A stretch of DNA of 8,398 nt from Cyclobacteriaceae bacterium (GCA_013140395.1 JABFSY010000244.1:1-8398); one strand, 5' to 3'. Positions 1-6,557 are shown, numbered from the stretch's first letter. Program-made: numbers and translations. Notes: a model not told the origin generated them from the sequence alone.

Positions 1-65
1 AGCGAAGACTGACAGAAGTACGGAAGAAAATCTTCGGCTTCGCGCCTCACAATAAAAGCGCGGTC

Positions 66-797
66 TCAATTGTGTTCATCGCGGCCAGCGATGGCAAGAA
101 AGGTCTTATACAGTTTGTTCTCGTTATCCCGAGTCAGTAATCCTTTGCGCAACATCTTGCCGAGGGTGCGGGCCGCATTTTTTCGAACGAGCACTTGGGG
201 GTTTGATAAAAATCGGAAAACCGCATCAAAAAAGTGTGACCTTAGTTCTTCCGGAAATGCGTTGACTTTGTGTTTTTGTACAATCCTTCCTGCCGCATAT
301 AACCCCATGGCAGTAACTTGATGATTGTGATGTTGCGCAATGGTGAGGATGTTTGGCAATGTTTCCACCACTTCAGGTATCGCAAAAAGGGCAAGAGTTT
401 GCAACAAGTTTATTAGATCGTGGTCATGATTACGGTGTTCATCAAGTTTTGAAAGTAAGTACTCCAGAGCGGGTACTCCACTGCGGGCCAAACTCCGGCC
501 AAAAAATACAGATGACTCAGTGTCGGCATGCAGAATTTCTTCTAAGAGAAAGGGAAACATTTCAGGTCCACATTGGGCGATAAGCCTTTCTATTCGCACC
601 GCCTGTTTGGGCAATTGGGTAGTGCTGGCATCATGCACGTGAAAGAATACATCAGAAAAAGCTTTGGATAGCGCTATTTTCTCTTCGAAGGATAAAGTCC
701 TAATCGCTTTGACGGCCTTTAATCCTTCTGTTACAGACTCTGCCGAATGGGTATCCAGTGTTTGAATAATGACGTTGACTTGATCGTTCATTTCCAT
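66..797 (-). CDS. HEAT-like helical repeat protein
   Basis: The product (243 residues from the chosen ATG) is an almost purely alpha-helical protein with no signal peptide or membrane segment, so it is probably cytoplasmic. Several segments have the HEAT/armadillo look of paired amphipathic helices with small residues at the turn: around residues 98-118 (FFGRSLARSGVPALEYLL), 163-175 (TAMGLYAAGRIVQ) and 204-217 (VRKNAARTLGKMLR), the last being the most typical. Such repeats usually form protein-binding solenoids; no catalytic motif is visible and the partner cannot be inferred. The frame can be extended three codons to a TTG at 806, but I prefer the ATG at 797, which has a G-rich stretch (GGGTTGGGA) just upstream; a second ATG lies at 791. 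The gene is transcribed away from the small membrane protein gene at 1051, with a 253-bp divergent gap. The repeat assignment is from pattern only; the specific family is not recognised. Confidence 0.75.
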   Translation of the reverse strand: MEMNDQVNVIIQTLDTHSAESVTEGLKAVKAIRTLSFEEKIALSKAFSDVFFHVHDASTTQLPKQAVRIERLIAQCGPEMFPFLLEEILHADTESSVFFGRSLARSGVPALEYLLSKLDEHRNHDHDLINLLQTLALFAIPEVVETLPNILTIAQHHNHQVTAMGLYAAGRIVQKHKVNAFPEELRSHFFDAVFRFLSNPQVLVRKNAARTLGKMLRKGLLTRDNENKLYKTFLAIAGRDEHN

Positions 798-933
798 AGT
801 TCCCAACCCTATTCGTTAAGGTGCTGCGGTGGTACTATTTACCAAGAATGAGTTGAGTGCTATATGATAATCATCATGTCTTAATATAACCTTCGTTAAC
901 TACTTAAAAAGAAAGAAACGATTTGAAGTTCGG

Positions 934-963
934 GGGTTGGGCATCAACTAAGTAAACCAACCC
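934..963. other. Perfect 7-bp inverted repeat in divergent spacer
   Basis: GGGTTGG at 934-940 is matched exactly by CCAACCC at 957-963, leaving a 16-base loop. It lies between the divergent genes at 797 (minus) and 1051 (plus). Neither side has a run of T, so it is not a clear terminator. It could be an operator-like dyad or an RNA hairpin if transcribed. The rest of 798-1050 is AT-rich, with nothing else coding that I can support. Confidence 0.35.
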
Positions 964-1023
964 TTATTGCGAAGATTGATGACTTGCTCAGGTTACATTT
1001 TTACAATTTTAAATTTTTAATAG

Positions 1024-1031
1024 TATACTTG
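1024..1031 (+). promoter_or_regulatory. Candidate -7 element for the 1051 gene
   Basis: TATACTTG matches seven of eight positions of the Bacteroidota -7 consensus TAnnTTTG and lies 19 bases before the ATG at 1051. That would put the transcription start about 10-15 bases before the start codon. The -33 region around 1000-1004 lacks a clear TTG, so the call rests on one box. Confidence 0.35.
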
Positions 1032-1050
1032 TACACTAAACACATCGCGC

Positions 1051-1299
1051 ATGGAGAATTTTAACAAAAACTGGCTAGTGATTCTTTTGGTAGCTGTCAT
1101 CTTTGGCACCCTTGGTTTTTTGTTGGGCAGAACCACAGGTCCTGGCGGACATCATAGAATGAAAATGCACAATGACCTGATGAAGGAAATAGAAGTAAAT
1201 ATCGACAAAGACGTAGATGGAATTGTGAAGATTGATACCATCCTAAAAGATGGGAAACAAATCATCGTGAAAGAAATAAAGAAGATCAAAGAAAAGTAA
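1051..1299 (+). CDS. Small single-pass membrane protein of unknown function
   Basis: This 82-residue protein has one strongly hydrophobic helix at about residues 9-26 (LVILLVAVIFGTLGFLLG), preceded by a short polar N-terminus. A Gly/His linker follows at 27-40 (RTTGPGGHHRMKMH). The soluble tail, about 41-82, is lysine-rich, with alternating hydrophobic residues at 57-77 (DGIVKIDTIL, GKQIIVKEI) that suggest beta strands or a short helix. The HHRMKMH cluster next to the membrane could bind metal, but that is a guess from composition. I do not recognise a family. The ATG start is clear; a candidate -7 box lies 20 bases upstream and a terminator-like hairpin directly downstream, so the gene probably forms its own short transcript. 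Its clean start, codon pattern and terminator favour a real gene. Confidence 0.7.
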   Translation: MENFNKNWLVILLVAVIFGTLGFLLGRTTGPGGHHRMKMHNDLMKEIEVNIDKDVDGIVKIDTILKDGKQIIVKEIKKIKEK

Positions 1300-1313
1300 G
1301 CACCCAAAAGTTC

Positions 1314-1345
1314 CGGGCCCCGAAGTTGTTAGTGCCCGTTTTTTT
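1314..1345 (+). terminator. Rho-independent terminator after the 1051 gene
   Basis: CGGGC at 1314-1318 pairs with GCCCG at 1334-1338 across a 15-base loop, and an outer-loop C-G pair (1320-1332) may extend it past one mismatch. Seven Ts follow at 1339-1345. The stop codon of the upstream gene ends at 1299, so position and orientation fit. The stem is short but fully GC. Confidence 0.6.
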
Positions 1346-1494
1346 GTAGCAACAAGTCTACCGCTCCGATTAGCATATTACTGTTATGTGCCTGCATTTC
1401 ATGCACCAACGATAGGTCGGTTTTTAAATGTGCGAATTTAAATTAGTTTGTAAGACTGCATAGAATGGAAAATTCAATTTTTTTTGAAAAACTG

Positions 1495-1860
1495 CTATTG
1501 CTTTTCCTTCCGTTTATAATGCTGCTTGATAACCACTTTTTGCAAGATGCGCTTGATAATGAGTACTGCGATCGTACTCAGGCGATTTTCAGTTTGGTGT
1601 TCGCTGAGGTATCTCCGTAGTTGCGCTTCACTAATATCGATTCGATTGAGCAACTGCATTAAATGAGAGTCTGCTTTTTTTTTAAAGCGCAGGAGTTCAT
1701 TGACGATTTTTTCGTGAATGTCTGCAAAGTCTGGTTCCAGGTCTTTGATGAATTCCGCATCAAAATTACTCTGCTCAAAATCTTTTGTCAATTGTGTTTT
1801 GAAGGCATCAAATAAATCCTTGCTGCTGAGTTGATCATTAACCCTTAATACGTTTGACAT
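1495..1860 (-). CDS. Uncharacterised small helical protein
   Basis: The 121-residue product starts at a clear ATG and has no signal peptide. It is charged and predicted mostly helical. An acidic N-terminal half (about residues 1-55, with DAFKTQLTKDFEQ and DLEPDFADIHEKI) is followed by a basic region (RFKKKADSHL). Residues 71-110 contain a segment resembling a helix-turn-helix or small helical bundle (RIDISEAQLRRYLSEHQ, then STIAVLIIKRILQKVVIK). The C-terminus is strongly basic (KQHYKRKEKQ), which might contact nucleic acid or membrane. I do not recognise a family and assign no function. It is divergent from the oxidoreductase gene across a 118-bp gap. The 195-bp gap on its 3' side (1300-1494) holds the opposing gene's terminator and a weak AT-only dyad (TTCAA/TTGAA at 1473-1488). 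Confidence 0.65.
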   Translation of the reverse strand: MSNVLRVNDQLSSKDLFDAFKTQLTKDFEQSNFDAEFIKDLEPDFADIHEKIVNELLRFKKKADSHLMQLLNRIDISEAQLRRYLSEHQTENRLSTIAVLIIKRILQKVVIKQHYKRKEKQ

Positions 1861-1932
1861 CCTGTAAAATTAACAATACTGGAATCAGCCTGCTTTGGTT
1901 GGTAAAGAATTAATTTCCGTGGCAAGTCATTT

Positions 1933-1961
1933 TTGACAAGAACCCGCGTTTTGTATCTTTA
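1933..1961 (+). promoter_or_regulatory. Bacteroidota-type promoter for the oxidoreductase gene
   Basis: TTG at 1933-1935 (within TTTTG) and TATCTTTA at 1954-1961 are separated by 18 bases. This fits the Bacteroidota sigma-factor pattern TTG-N17-23-TAnnTTTG with one mismatch in the -7 box. The ATG at 1979 is 17 bases further on, implying a very short 5' leader. It is the best promoter match I found in the window. Confidence 0.6.
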
Positions 1962-1978
1962 AGGATCCTCAAAACACT

Positions 1979-3079
1979 ATGCATAAGAAATCAATTCAGT
2001 TCCTTCTCTTTTGTTTATTGATGATTTTTCATGCCCAAGGGCAGCGAGTTCCTTTGCGCGTGGGGGTTGTTGGGTTAACACACACGCACGTTCACTGGAT
2101 CTTGGGTCGACCGAAAGACGATTTTATTACCCTTGTTGGTATCGTAGAAACCAATAAAGAACTGGCCCTTCGCTATACGAAACAGCATGGCCTTTCCATG
2201 GATTTAGTTTTTTCGTCTATGGAAGAAATGATCGCCAAAGTAAAACCGGAAGCTGTTACTGCCTTTGGTACCATTTACGAGCATCTGGCAATCGTAGAAA
2301 CGTGTGCACCGCTGGGCATTCACGTGATGGTGGAGAAACCATTGGCCGTGAGCCTCGAACATGCACGCAACATGCAGGCACTCGCAAAAAAATATAAAAT
2401 TCATCTGCTGACTAATTATGAAACCACCTGGTACCCGACCGTACATGCGGCACGCGAATTATTGAAGAGCGATAGCATCGGCTTCGTTAGTCAGCTCGTG
2501 ATTAGAGATGGGCACCGCGGGCCCCTAAAGATTGGTGTCAACAAAGAATTTTTGGAATGGCTTATCGATCCCATCAAAAATGGGGGAGGTGCTATTACGG
2601 ATTTTGGTTGCTATGGTGCCAATATTTCTACCTGGATGATGGAGGGAAAGCCCCTTTCCGTTACGGCTGTTACCCAACAATTGCAGAAAGAAAATAATCC
2701 CGCGGTGGATGATGAAGCAACAATACTGCTCACCTATCCGCATGCTAAAACCACGATACAGGCTTCCTGGAATTGGCCCATCGGTAGAAAAGATATGGAG
2801 GTATATGGAACTTTGGGGGTCGTGTATGCCGACAACCGTAATGATCTTCGCATGCGCAAGGCAGTAGGCTATGATGGATACAAAGAAACAAAGCACACGT
2901 TGGCAGAACGACCGCCTCCGTATAATGATCCATTTTCCTTTTTTGCAGCGGTCATCCGAACCGAGATAATGCTGGCACGGTACGATCTTTCCTCGTTGGA
3001 AAACAATATGGTGGTGATGGAAATTTTAGACGCTGCAAAAAGATCTGCAAAACGAGGGCAGGCGATCAGCCTCAAATAA
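1979..3079 (+). CDS. Exported Gfo/Idh/MocA-family oxidoreductase
   Basis: The 366-residue protein has the two-domain layout of the Gfo/Idh/MocA family: an N-terminal NAD(P)-binding Rossmann fold (about 26-145) and a C-terminal alpha/beta substrate domain. Family marks are the beta-alpha-beta start LRVGVVGLTHTHVHW (26-40), the EKP motif at 119-121 whose Lys is the usual catalytic/cofactor-contact residue, and GGGAITDFGCYG (202-213) with Asp208 at the usual active-site strand. The expected final His of that motif region (often DxGxH) is replaced by Cys211-Tyr212. Residues 1-21 form a Sec-type signal peptide with probable cleavage after AQG, before Gln22; there is no twin-arginine pair. Family members oxidise or reduce sugars and related polyols; the substrate here cannot be told. 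A good Bacteroidota promoter precedes the gene, and it ends 24 bp from the convergent porin gene. Family confidence is high; specific activity is unknown. Confidence 0.9.
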   Translation: MHKKSIQFLLFCLLMIFHAQGQRVPLRVGVVGLTHTHVHWILGRPKDDFITLVGIVETNKELALRYTKQHGLSMDLVFSSMEEMIAKVKPEAVTAFGTIYEHLAIVETCAPLGIHVMVEKPLAVSLEHARNMQALAKKYKIHLLTNYETTWYPTVHAARELLKSDSIGFVSQLVIRDGHRGPLKIGVNKEFLEWLIDPIKNGGGAITDFGCYGANISTWMMEGKPLSVTAVTQQLQKENNPAVDDEATILLTYPHAKTTIQASWNWPIGRKDMEVYGTLGVVYADNRNDLRMRKAVGYDGYKETKHTLAERPPPYNDPFSFFAAVIRTEIMLARYDLSSLENNMVVMEILDAAKRSAKRGQAISLK

Positions 3080-3103
3080 GTTTCTGGCCAGCATTTATTG
3101 TGA

Positions 3104-4513
3104 TCATAGAAATATTTGTAGTTGAAGAAGAAACTCGCCCCGAATGCCATCCACCACACGCTGGTCACCTCTTTGGAAATACAATGGGCGGGTGCTAAAC
3201 TGCGGGGTGATTTTGGCATGGTGCCCATCGAGGAAAAAATTTGTGCCAATGTCGAAGTAATTTCCGTTTTCATCGAGATAGTCAAGTTTTTTCCAGGTGT
3301 AAGCAGCAAAAGGTTGAATGCGGAGTTTGTTGGTTTTTGGCTTTGGCAGTAGTACGCCCGCTTGAGTATGGAAAATATTTCCTGTGCCAACAAACATCCG
3401 TTGAATACCTGGCCCATTCAATGTTCTTTGATCGTTCAATAGGTTTGGGGTGAATTCAGTAGAAGTATTCATTAACCCGATCGTGCGAATGTAGTTGGGT
3501 CCGAAGTTGTAATTGTAAAATACCGCGTGCGCGGTAAACGCCATATTTTTTTCTTTGTTGCCAAAAGGCAAGTCGGCAAATAAGTCTGCGCCCAGCAGGG
3601 TAATGTTATGTTTGGCAATAACACCGGCAATGTCGGTGCTGCGTGTTCCATTGTTTTGGTGATAAAAACCAAACCCGAAGTTGAGTACCTTTTTCGTACC
3701 AATGTAAGTGCCCACGCGATAGGGCAGCACATTTGATTCTTGTTCGAAGATGTGGTAGTCAAAATAACCTGTCAAAGCAGGCGCAGGATCACCGTTATTG
3801 TCGACAGCCACGCGGGTGCCTTTGACAAAATCAAATTCAGGTTTTCGGTTCGTGGCAAATGGCTTGTTGACGGAAAGCGTGTAATTTATTTTTCCAAGTT
3901 GCGCCTTGGTGTAGATTCCGAATTGGCGTACAAACTGGTCGCTTACTTCTACCAGCGGCCAATTGACAATAGGTCCATCAATGGTCAACGAATTGAGTGT
4001 GCTAGCACTTGATAGTCGGCTGATGCCCCACCAATAGTGAAGGCCGCCACCGAGGTATACATTGTACTTGTTTTGTTTTCCGGTCTCTATATCCACTGCG
4101 GGAACAATCGCATACTCATTCCACGCATCATGAAAGAACAATTGGGGCTTTTTACCGGTGCCGTAAGGCCCGGTGTCACCCGTGCCGCTTCCTCCGCCAC
4201 TTCCAAATGTCTGGTTGTTAATTCCAAAATGTGTAACAATGAGGTAGCGTGGTGAAATTTGCGCATAGACTAACATTCTAAGACGCCTGGCGCTTACATC
4301 CCAAGTATCAGTTTTTTCCTCACCATTGATCAGTGAGCCCGGATTGTTTTCCAGGTAGCGAGCCCAGATCTGATTCCACACGACAAACCGAACGTATTTA
4401 TCCCCTTTTTCATTCAATGGTACTTTCAGTCCGGAGCCGTATTCGGTGGAACCTTGTGCGGAGGCTTTTACGATTGAAAGTAAGAAAGCGAATATAAGTG
4501 ACGAAAACTTCAC
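3104..4513 (-). CDS. Outer-membrane porin-like beta-barrel protein
   Basis: The 469-residue product has a signal peptide (residues 1-20, hydrophobic SLIFAFLLSIV, cleavage near ASAQ/G). The rest is dominated by alternating polar/aromatic segments typical of transmembrane beta strands, for example YVRFVVWNQIWARYL (40-54), RRLRMLVYAQISPRYLIVTHFG (77-98) and YNVYLGGGLHYWWG (150-163). It ends in FLLQLQIFL, a hydrophobic-alternating last strand as used for barrel assembly. A Gly-rich loop (104-120) could be extracellular. The pattern of an early RRLR-type strand after a short N-terminal region resembles phosphate-selective or general porins of Bacteroidota; the transported solute is unknown. The start codon is GTG: there is a stop in frame just upstream and no ATG option that keeps the signal peptide. 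TACGTTTC at 4522-4529 (minus) resembles a -7 box but is very close to the start and lacks a -33 partner. Confidence 0.82.
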   Translation of the reverse strand: MKFSSLIFAFLLSIVKASAQGSTEYGSGLKVPLNEKGDKYVRFVVWNQIWARYLENNPGSLINGEEKTDTWDVSARRLRMLVYAQISPRYLIVTHFGINNQTFGSGGGSGTGDTGPYGTGKKPQLFFHDAWNEYAIVPAVDIETGKQNKYNVYLGGGLHYWWGISRLSSASTLNSLTIDGPIVNWPLVEVSDQFVRQFGIYTKAQLGKINYTLSVNKPFATNRKPEFDFVKGTRVAVDNNGDPAPALTGYFDYHIFEQESNVLPYRVGTYIGTKKVLNFGFGFYHQNNGTRSTDIAGVIAKHNITLLGADLFADLPFGNKEKNMAFTAHAVFYNYNFGPNYIRTIGLMNTSTEFTPNLLNDQRTLNGPGIQRMFVGTGNIFHTQAGVLLPKPKTNKLRIQPFAAYTWKKLDYLDENGNYFDIGTNFFLDGHHAKITPQFSTRPLYFQRGDQRVVDGIRGEFLLQLQIFL

Positions 4514-4855
4514 CGTATTTTGAAACGTATTGTAAGTTCAATGATAACGATGTTGCGCTTATAGGAGAACTGATTTTAGTCAGGCATTTGGCTAAACCTT
4601 GTCATCGGGTAATGACTTCATTACAGAATAACAGTACTACATAAAAGCTTGCTCGAATAACAGTCATCCACTCACCACTATGTTACCTGAGTAAAACAAA
4701 ATACCGAGTCACTGATATGGGAACAGCTGCATTTAATGAAAAGAGGTTCGCAACGTATTCTTCGCTGCTCGCGCGTTTGTATCGCGTTGCCGCTTTATTT
4801 TTCATTTATACAATACCTAATTCATTGCGTACTTTTACATACATTAATTTAGCCC
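4514..4855. other. Divergent intergenic region, porin / propeller genes
   Basis: This 342-bp stretch separates two divergent envelope-protein genes and should hold both promoters. For the plus-strand gene, TACTTTTA at 4830-4837 matches seven of eight positions of TAnnTTTG but has no good TTG at the right distance. For the minus-strand gene, see the weak box at 4522-4529. A 10-bp direct repeat, GAATAACAGT, occurs at 4625-4634 and 4655-4664, exactly 30 bases apart, and might be a regulator site. I see no RNA gene or convincing small coding sequence. Confidence 0.4.
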
Positions 4856-5971
4856 ATGAAGTATCTATTCGTTTTTGTTTGCTGGCTTGCAAGCCCATTT
4901 GTCTTTAGTCAAAACATAGAGTTTGTGACGAGCGAGCGATTTGTATTAGGCGCTCCCCACGACAAGACGGCCTCCATTGGGGTAGGGGATATCGACAATG
5001 ATGGAGACATCGATGCGGTAGTCGCCAACGGCAGGCATTGGCCCGAACAAAACAGAGTTTTCTTTAACAATGGCGTTGGCGTCTTTACTGTGTCACGACC
5101 GCTCGATGATATCAATGAAACTACCTATGCTGCTGAGTTAGCAGATTTTGATGGCGATGGCGATCTAGATGTAGCGGTAGGCAACGACATGGCACCCAGT
5201 GCGGTTTATATTAATGACGGCAAAGGGAATTTCAAAAGAGGAAGCTCCTTCGGCAAACCATATGTACCTACTCGAAACCTGACTACCACAGATATTGATA
5301 AGGATGGTGATATCGATATCATCGTGACGAACAGAGGGGCGGAGAATGAAATATGCCTGAACAACGGTAAGGGTGTATTTACTGAGACCCGAAATTTTGG
5401 AGGTAAGAATGAATCAACGATTGATGTCGAAGTGGCCGACATGAATGGCGATGGACACAACGATTTAGTTTTGGCCAACCGCGATGGTCAACAAAATTTT
5501 ATCTATCTCAACAACGGTAAAGTAGGCTTTGAAAAGAAGATACCCTTCGGCACCGGCAAAGATGAAACACGGGCAGTAGCATTGGTAGACTTGGATAAAG
5601 ATGGTTTTTTGGATATTGTGACGGCCAATATCGGAGAACCGAATGTGATCTATTTTGGAGATCGGGAAATGAAGTATGCACGCTCGATTGTTTTTGATCC
5701 CAGCAATGACGAGTCTTATTCTGTGGCCATAGACGATCTAGACCTCGATGGCAGTATAGATATTATTATTGCCAATGTGGGAGCACCCAATACCGTTTTC
5801 TTGAATAATGGAAATGGCACCGCTTGGAAGAAGATGATGCTCAGTGCTGAGAAGTTTGATACCTATGATATCATTACCGCAGATTTGAATGGAGACAAGC
5901 GACCGGATATCATTGAAAGCAATTCAGACGCCCTCAACGTCTACTACATCAATCGGGCAACTAAAAAGTGA
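4856..5971 (+). CDS. Secreted FG-GAP/VCBS-repeat seven-bladed propeller protein
   Basis: The 371-residue protein has a signal peptide (1-18, cleavage before Gln19). It is otherwise built from seven repeats, each with a calcium-loop motif of the type DxDxDGxxD followed by a hydrophobic strand and usually Asn (for example DIDNDGDIDAVVAN). The first Asp of each motif is at residues 45, 97, 146, 195, 245, 294 and 343, a period of 49-52 residues. Between motifs lies a conserved strand with YLNNGKG-like turns. This matches FG-GAP/VCBS domains, which fold as integrin-alpha-like beta-propellers; seven repeats predict one closed propeller with nothing added. The last motif is degenerate (DLNGDKRPD). 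There is no visible Por-type C-terminal sorting domain, enzyme domain or ASPIC domain. The likely role is extracellular or periplasmic binding of a protein or glycan; the ligand is unknown. The ATG gives a clean signal peptide. greB follows after 52 bp. Confidence 0.88.
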   Translation: MKYLFVFVCWLASPFVFSQNIEFVTSERFVLGAPHDKTASIGVGDIDNDGDIDAVVANGRHWPEQNRVFFNNGVGVFTVSRPLDDINETTYAAELADFDGDGDLDVAVGNDMAPSAVYINDGKGNFKRGSSFGKPYVPTRNLTTTDIDKDGDIDIIVTNRGAENEICLNNGKGVFTETRNFGGKNESTIDVEVADMNGDGHNDLVLANRDGQQNFIYLNNGKVGFEKKIPFGTGKDETRAVALVDLDKDGFLDIVTANIGEPNVIYFGDREMKYARSIVFDPSNDESYSVAIDDLDLDGSIDIIIANVGAPNTVFLNNGNGTAWKKMMLSAEKFDTYDIITADLNGDKRPDIIESNSDALNVYYINRATKK

Positions 5972-5978
5972 ATAGGGC

Positions 5979-5993
5979 TTGCTCGATGAGCAA
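5979..5993 (+). other. Small perfect hairpin between propeller gene and greB
   Basis: TTGCTC (5979-5984) and GAGCAA (5988-5993) form a perfect 6-bp inverted repeat with a GAT loop. It starts 8 bases after the propeller stop codon and lies 31 bases before the greB ATG. No T tract follows, so it is not a standard terminator; in a shared transcript it could act as a processing or mRNA-stability stem. Confidence 0.35.
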
Positions 5994-6023
5994 ATAAGAA
6001 ATGGCCCTGTAAAGAATTTTTCA

Positions 6024-6497
6024 ATGAAAACACTACTGATCACGCCTGAAGGTTTAGAAAAGTTGAAAGCGGAGCTCGATCACCTGTGGCGGGTGGAGCG
6101 CCCCGACACCACGCAAAAAGTGAACTGGGCGGCAAGCCTGGGCGATCGCTCTGAAAATGCAGACTATCATTATAACAAAAAACGCCTGCGCGAAATTGAC
6201 AAGCGCCTCCTGTATTTGCGCAAATGCATTGACGACCTGAAAGTGGTAACTTATTCACCCTATCAGGAAGGGAAGGTGATGTTTGGGGCCTGGGTTGAAA
6301 TTGAAAACAATAGCGGTATGAAAAACCGCTTCCGCATTGTAGGTGGCGAAGAATTGATTGGAGCGAAAGATTACATCTCGATGGACTCACCCATGGCACA
6401 GGCACTGCTGAAAAAAGAAGTAGGAGAGGAGGCTATTGTGAAAACCCCCACGCGAGAGTTTGTCTGGCGTATCACTAAAATTGAATATGAGAAATAG
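6024..6497 (+). CDS. greB: Transcript cleavage factor GreB
   Basis: GreB binds RNA polymerase's secondary channel and stimulates cleavage of backtracked RNA so that arrested complexes restart. The 157-residue product matches the length of E. coli GreB (158, from memory) and is collinear with it. The N-terminal coiled coil (about 1-75) carries the tip motif SLGDRSENADY, placing the metal-coordinating acids at Asp41 and Glu44 as in E. coli. The C-terminal FKBP-like domain (about 80-157) has GKVMFGAWVEIEN, FRIVGGEE, KDYISMDSPMAQALLKKEVG and ends in ITKIEYEK. The WR/ERP segment at 22-27 and the WAASLGDR stretch favour GreB over GreA. I chose the ATG at 6024 because it gives the canonical MKTLLIT start; an in-frame TTG at 5979 would add 15 unconserved residues. 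The upstream bases are A-rich (TAAAGAA) without a strong Shine-Dalgarno. Possibly co-transcribed with the propeller gene. Confidence 0.94.
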   Translation: MKTLLITPEGLEKLKAELDHLWRVERPDTTQKVNWAASLGDRSENADYHYNKKRLREIDKRLLYLRKCIDDLKVVTYSPYQEGKVMFGAWVEIENNSGMKNRFRIVGGEELIGAKDYISMDSPMAQALLKKEVGEEAIVKTPTREFVWRITKIEYEK

Positions 6498-6523
6498 GAC
6501 TATTGCATCCAGTTCTCTCACCC

Positions 6524-6547
6524 GTGGTTCGTGTCCTCACGAAACAC
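6524..6547. repeat. Strong hairpin downstream of greB
   Basis: GTG-G-TTCGTG (6524-6533) pairs with CACGAA-A-CAC (6538-6547) around a TCCT loop: six inner pairs, one G/A mismatch, then three outer pairs. It begins 26 bases after the greB stop, so it may end or stabilise that transcript, although only a poor T-rich stretch (GCATTTATT) follows. Its compact palindromic form and the adjoining repeats suggest it may be a dispersed palindromic element; I recall similar TTCGTG-TCCT-CACGAA stems in Bacteroidota intergenic DNA but cannot verify this here. Confidence 0.5.
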
Positions 6548-6557
6548 ACTGCATTTA

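Noticed and set aside
798..806. TTG start extending the HEAT-like gene by three residues
   Set aside because: The ATG at 797 is a better codon, and the G-rich stretch that could serve as ribosome site overlaps the TTG.
861..879. ATGATAATCAT core resembling the centre of a Fur box upstream of the HEAT-like gene
   Set aside because: Only the central 11 bases fit; the flanking hexamers of the classic 19-bp box do not match, neighbours are not iron genes, and the sequence is AT-rich.
3080..3103. Possible bidirectional terminator between the convergent oxidoreductase and porin genes
   Set aside because: The 24 bp contain no useful inverted repeat or T tract on either strand.
2869..3417. 182-codon minus-strand open frame across the oxidoreductase and porin 3' ends
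   Set aside because: It overlaps two well-supported genes in other frames, has no family features, and its composition is that of a shadow frame.
4717..4908. 63-codon plus-strand open frame before the propeller gene
   Set aside because: It overlaps the start of the propeller gene in another frame, has no supported start signal, and shows no recognisable protein features.
4984..5913. Repeated GATGGAGAC/GATGGCGAT-type DNA as a nucleotide repeat array
   Set aside because: The similarity comes from the protein-level calcium-loop motifs every 49-52 codons; the spacers differ and it is not a CRISPR or tandem DNA repeat.
5979..6023. Upstream TTG extension of greB by 15 residues
   Set aside because: Family alignment places the start at MKTLLIT (6024), and the extension lies over a perfect hairpin.
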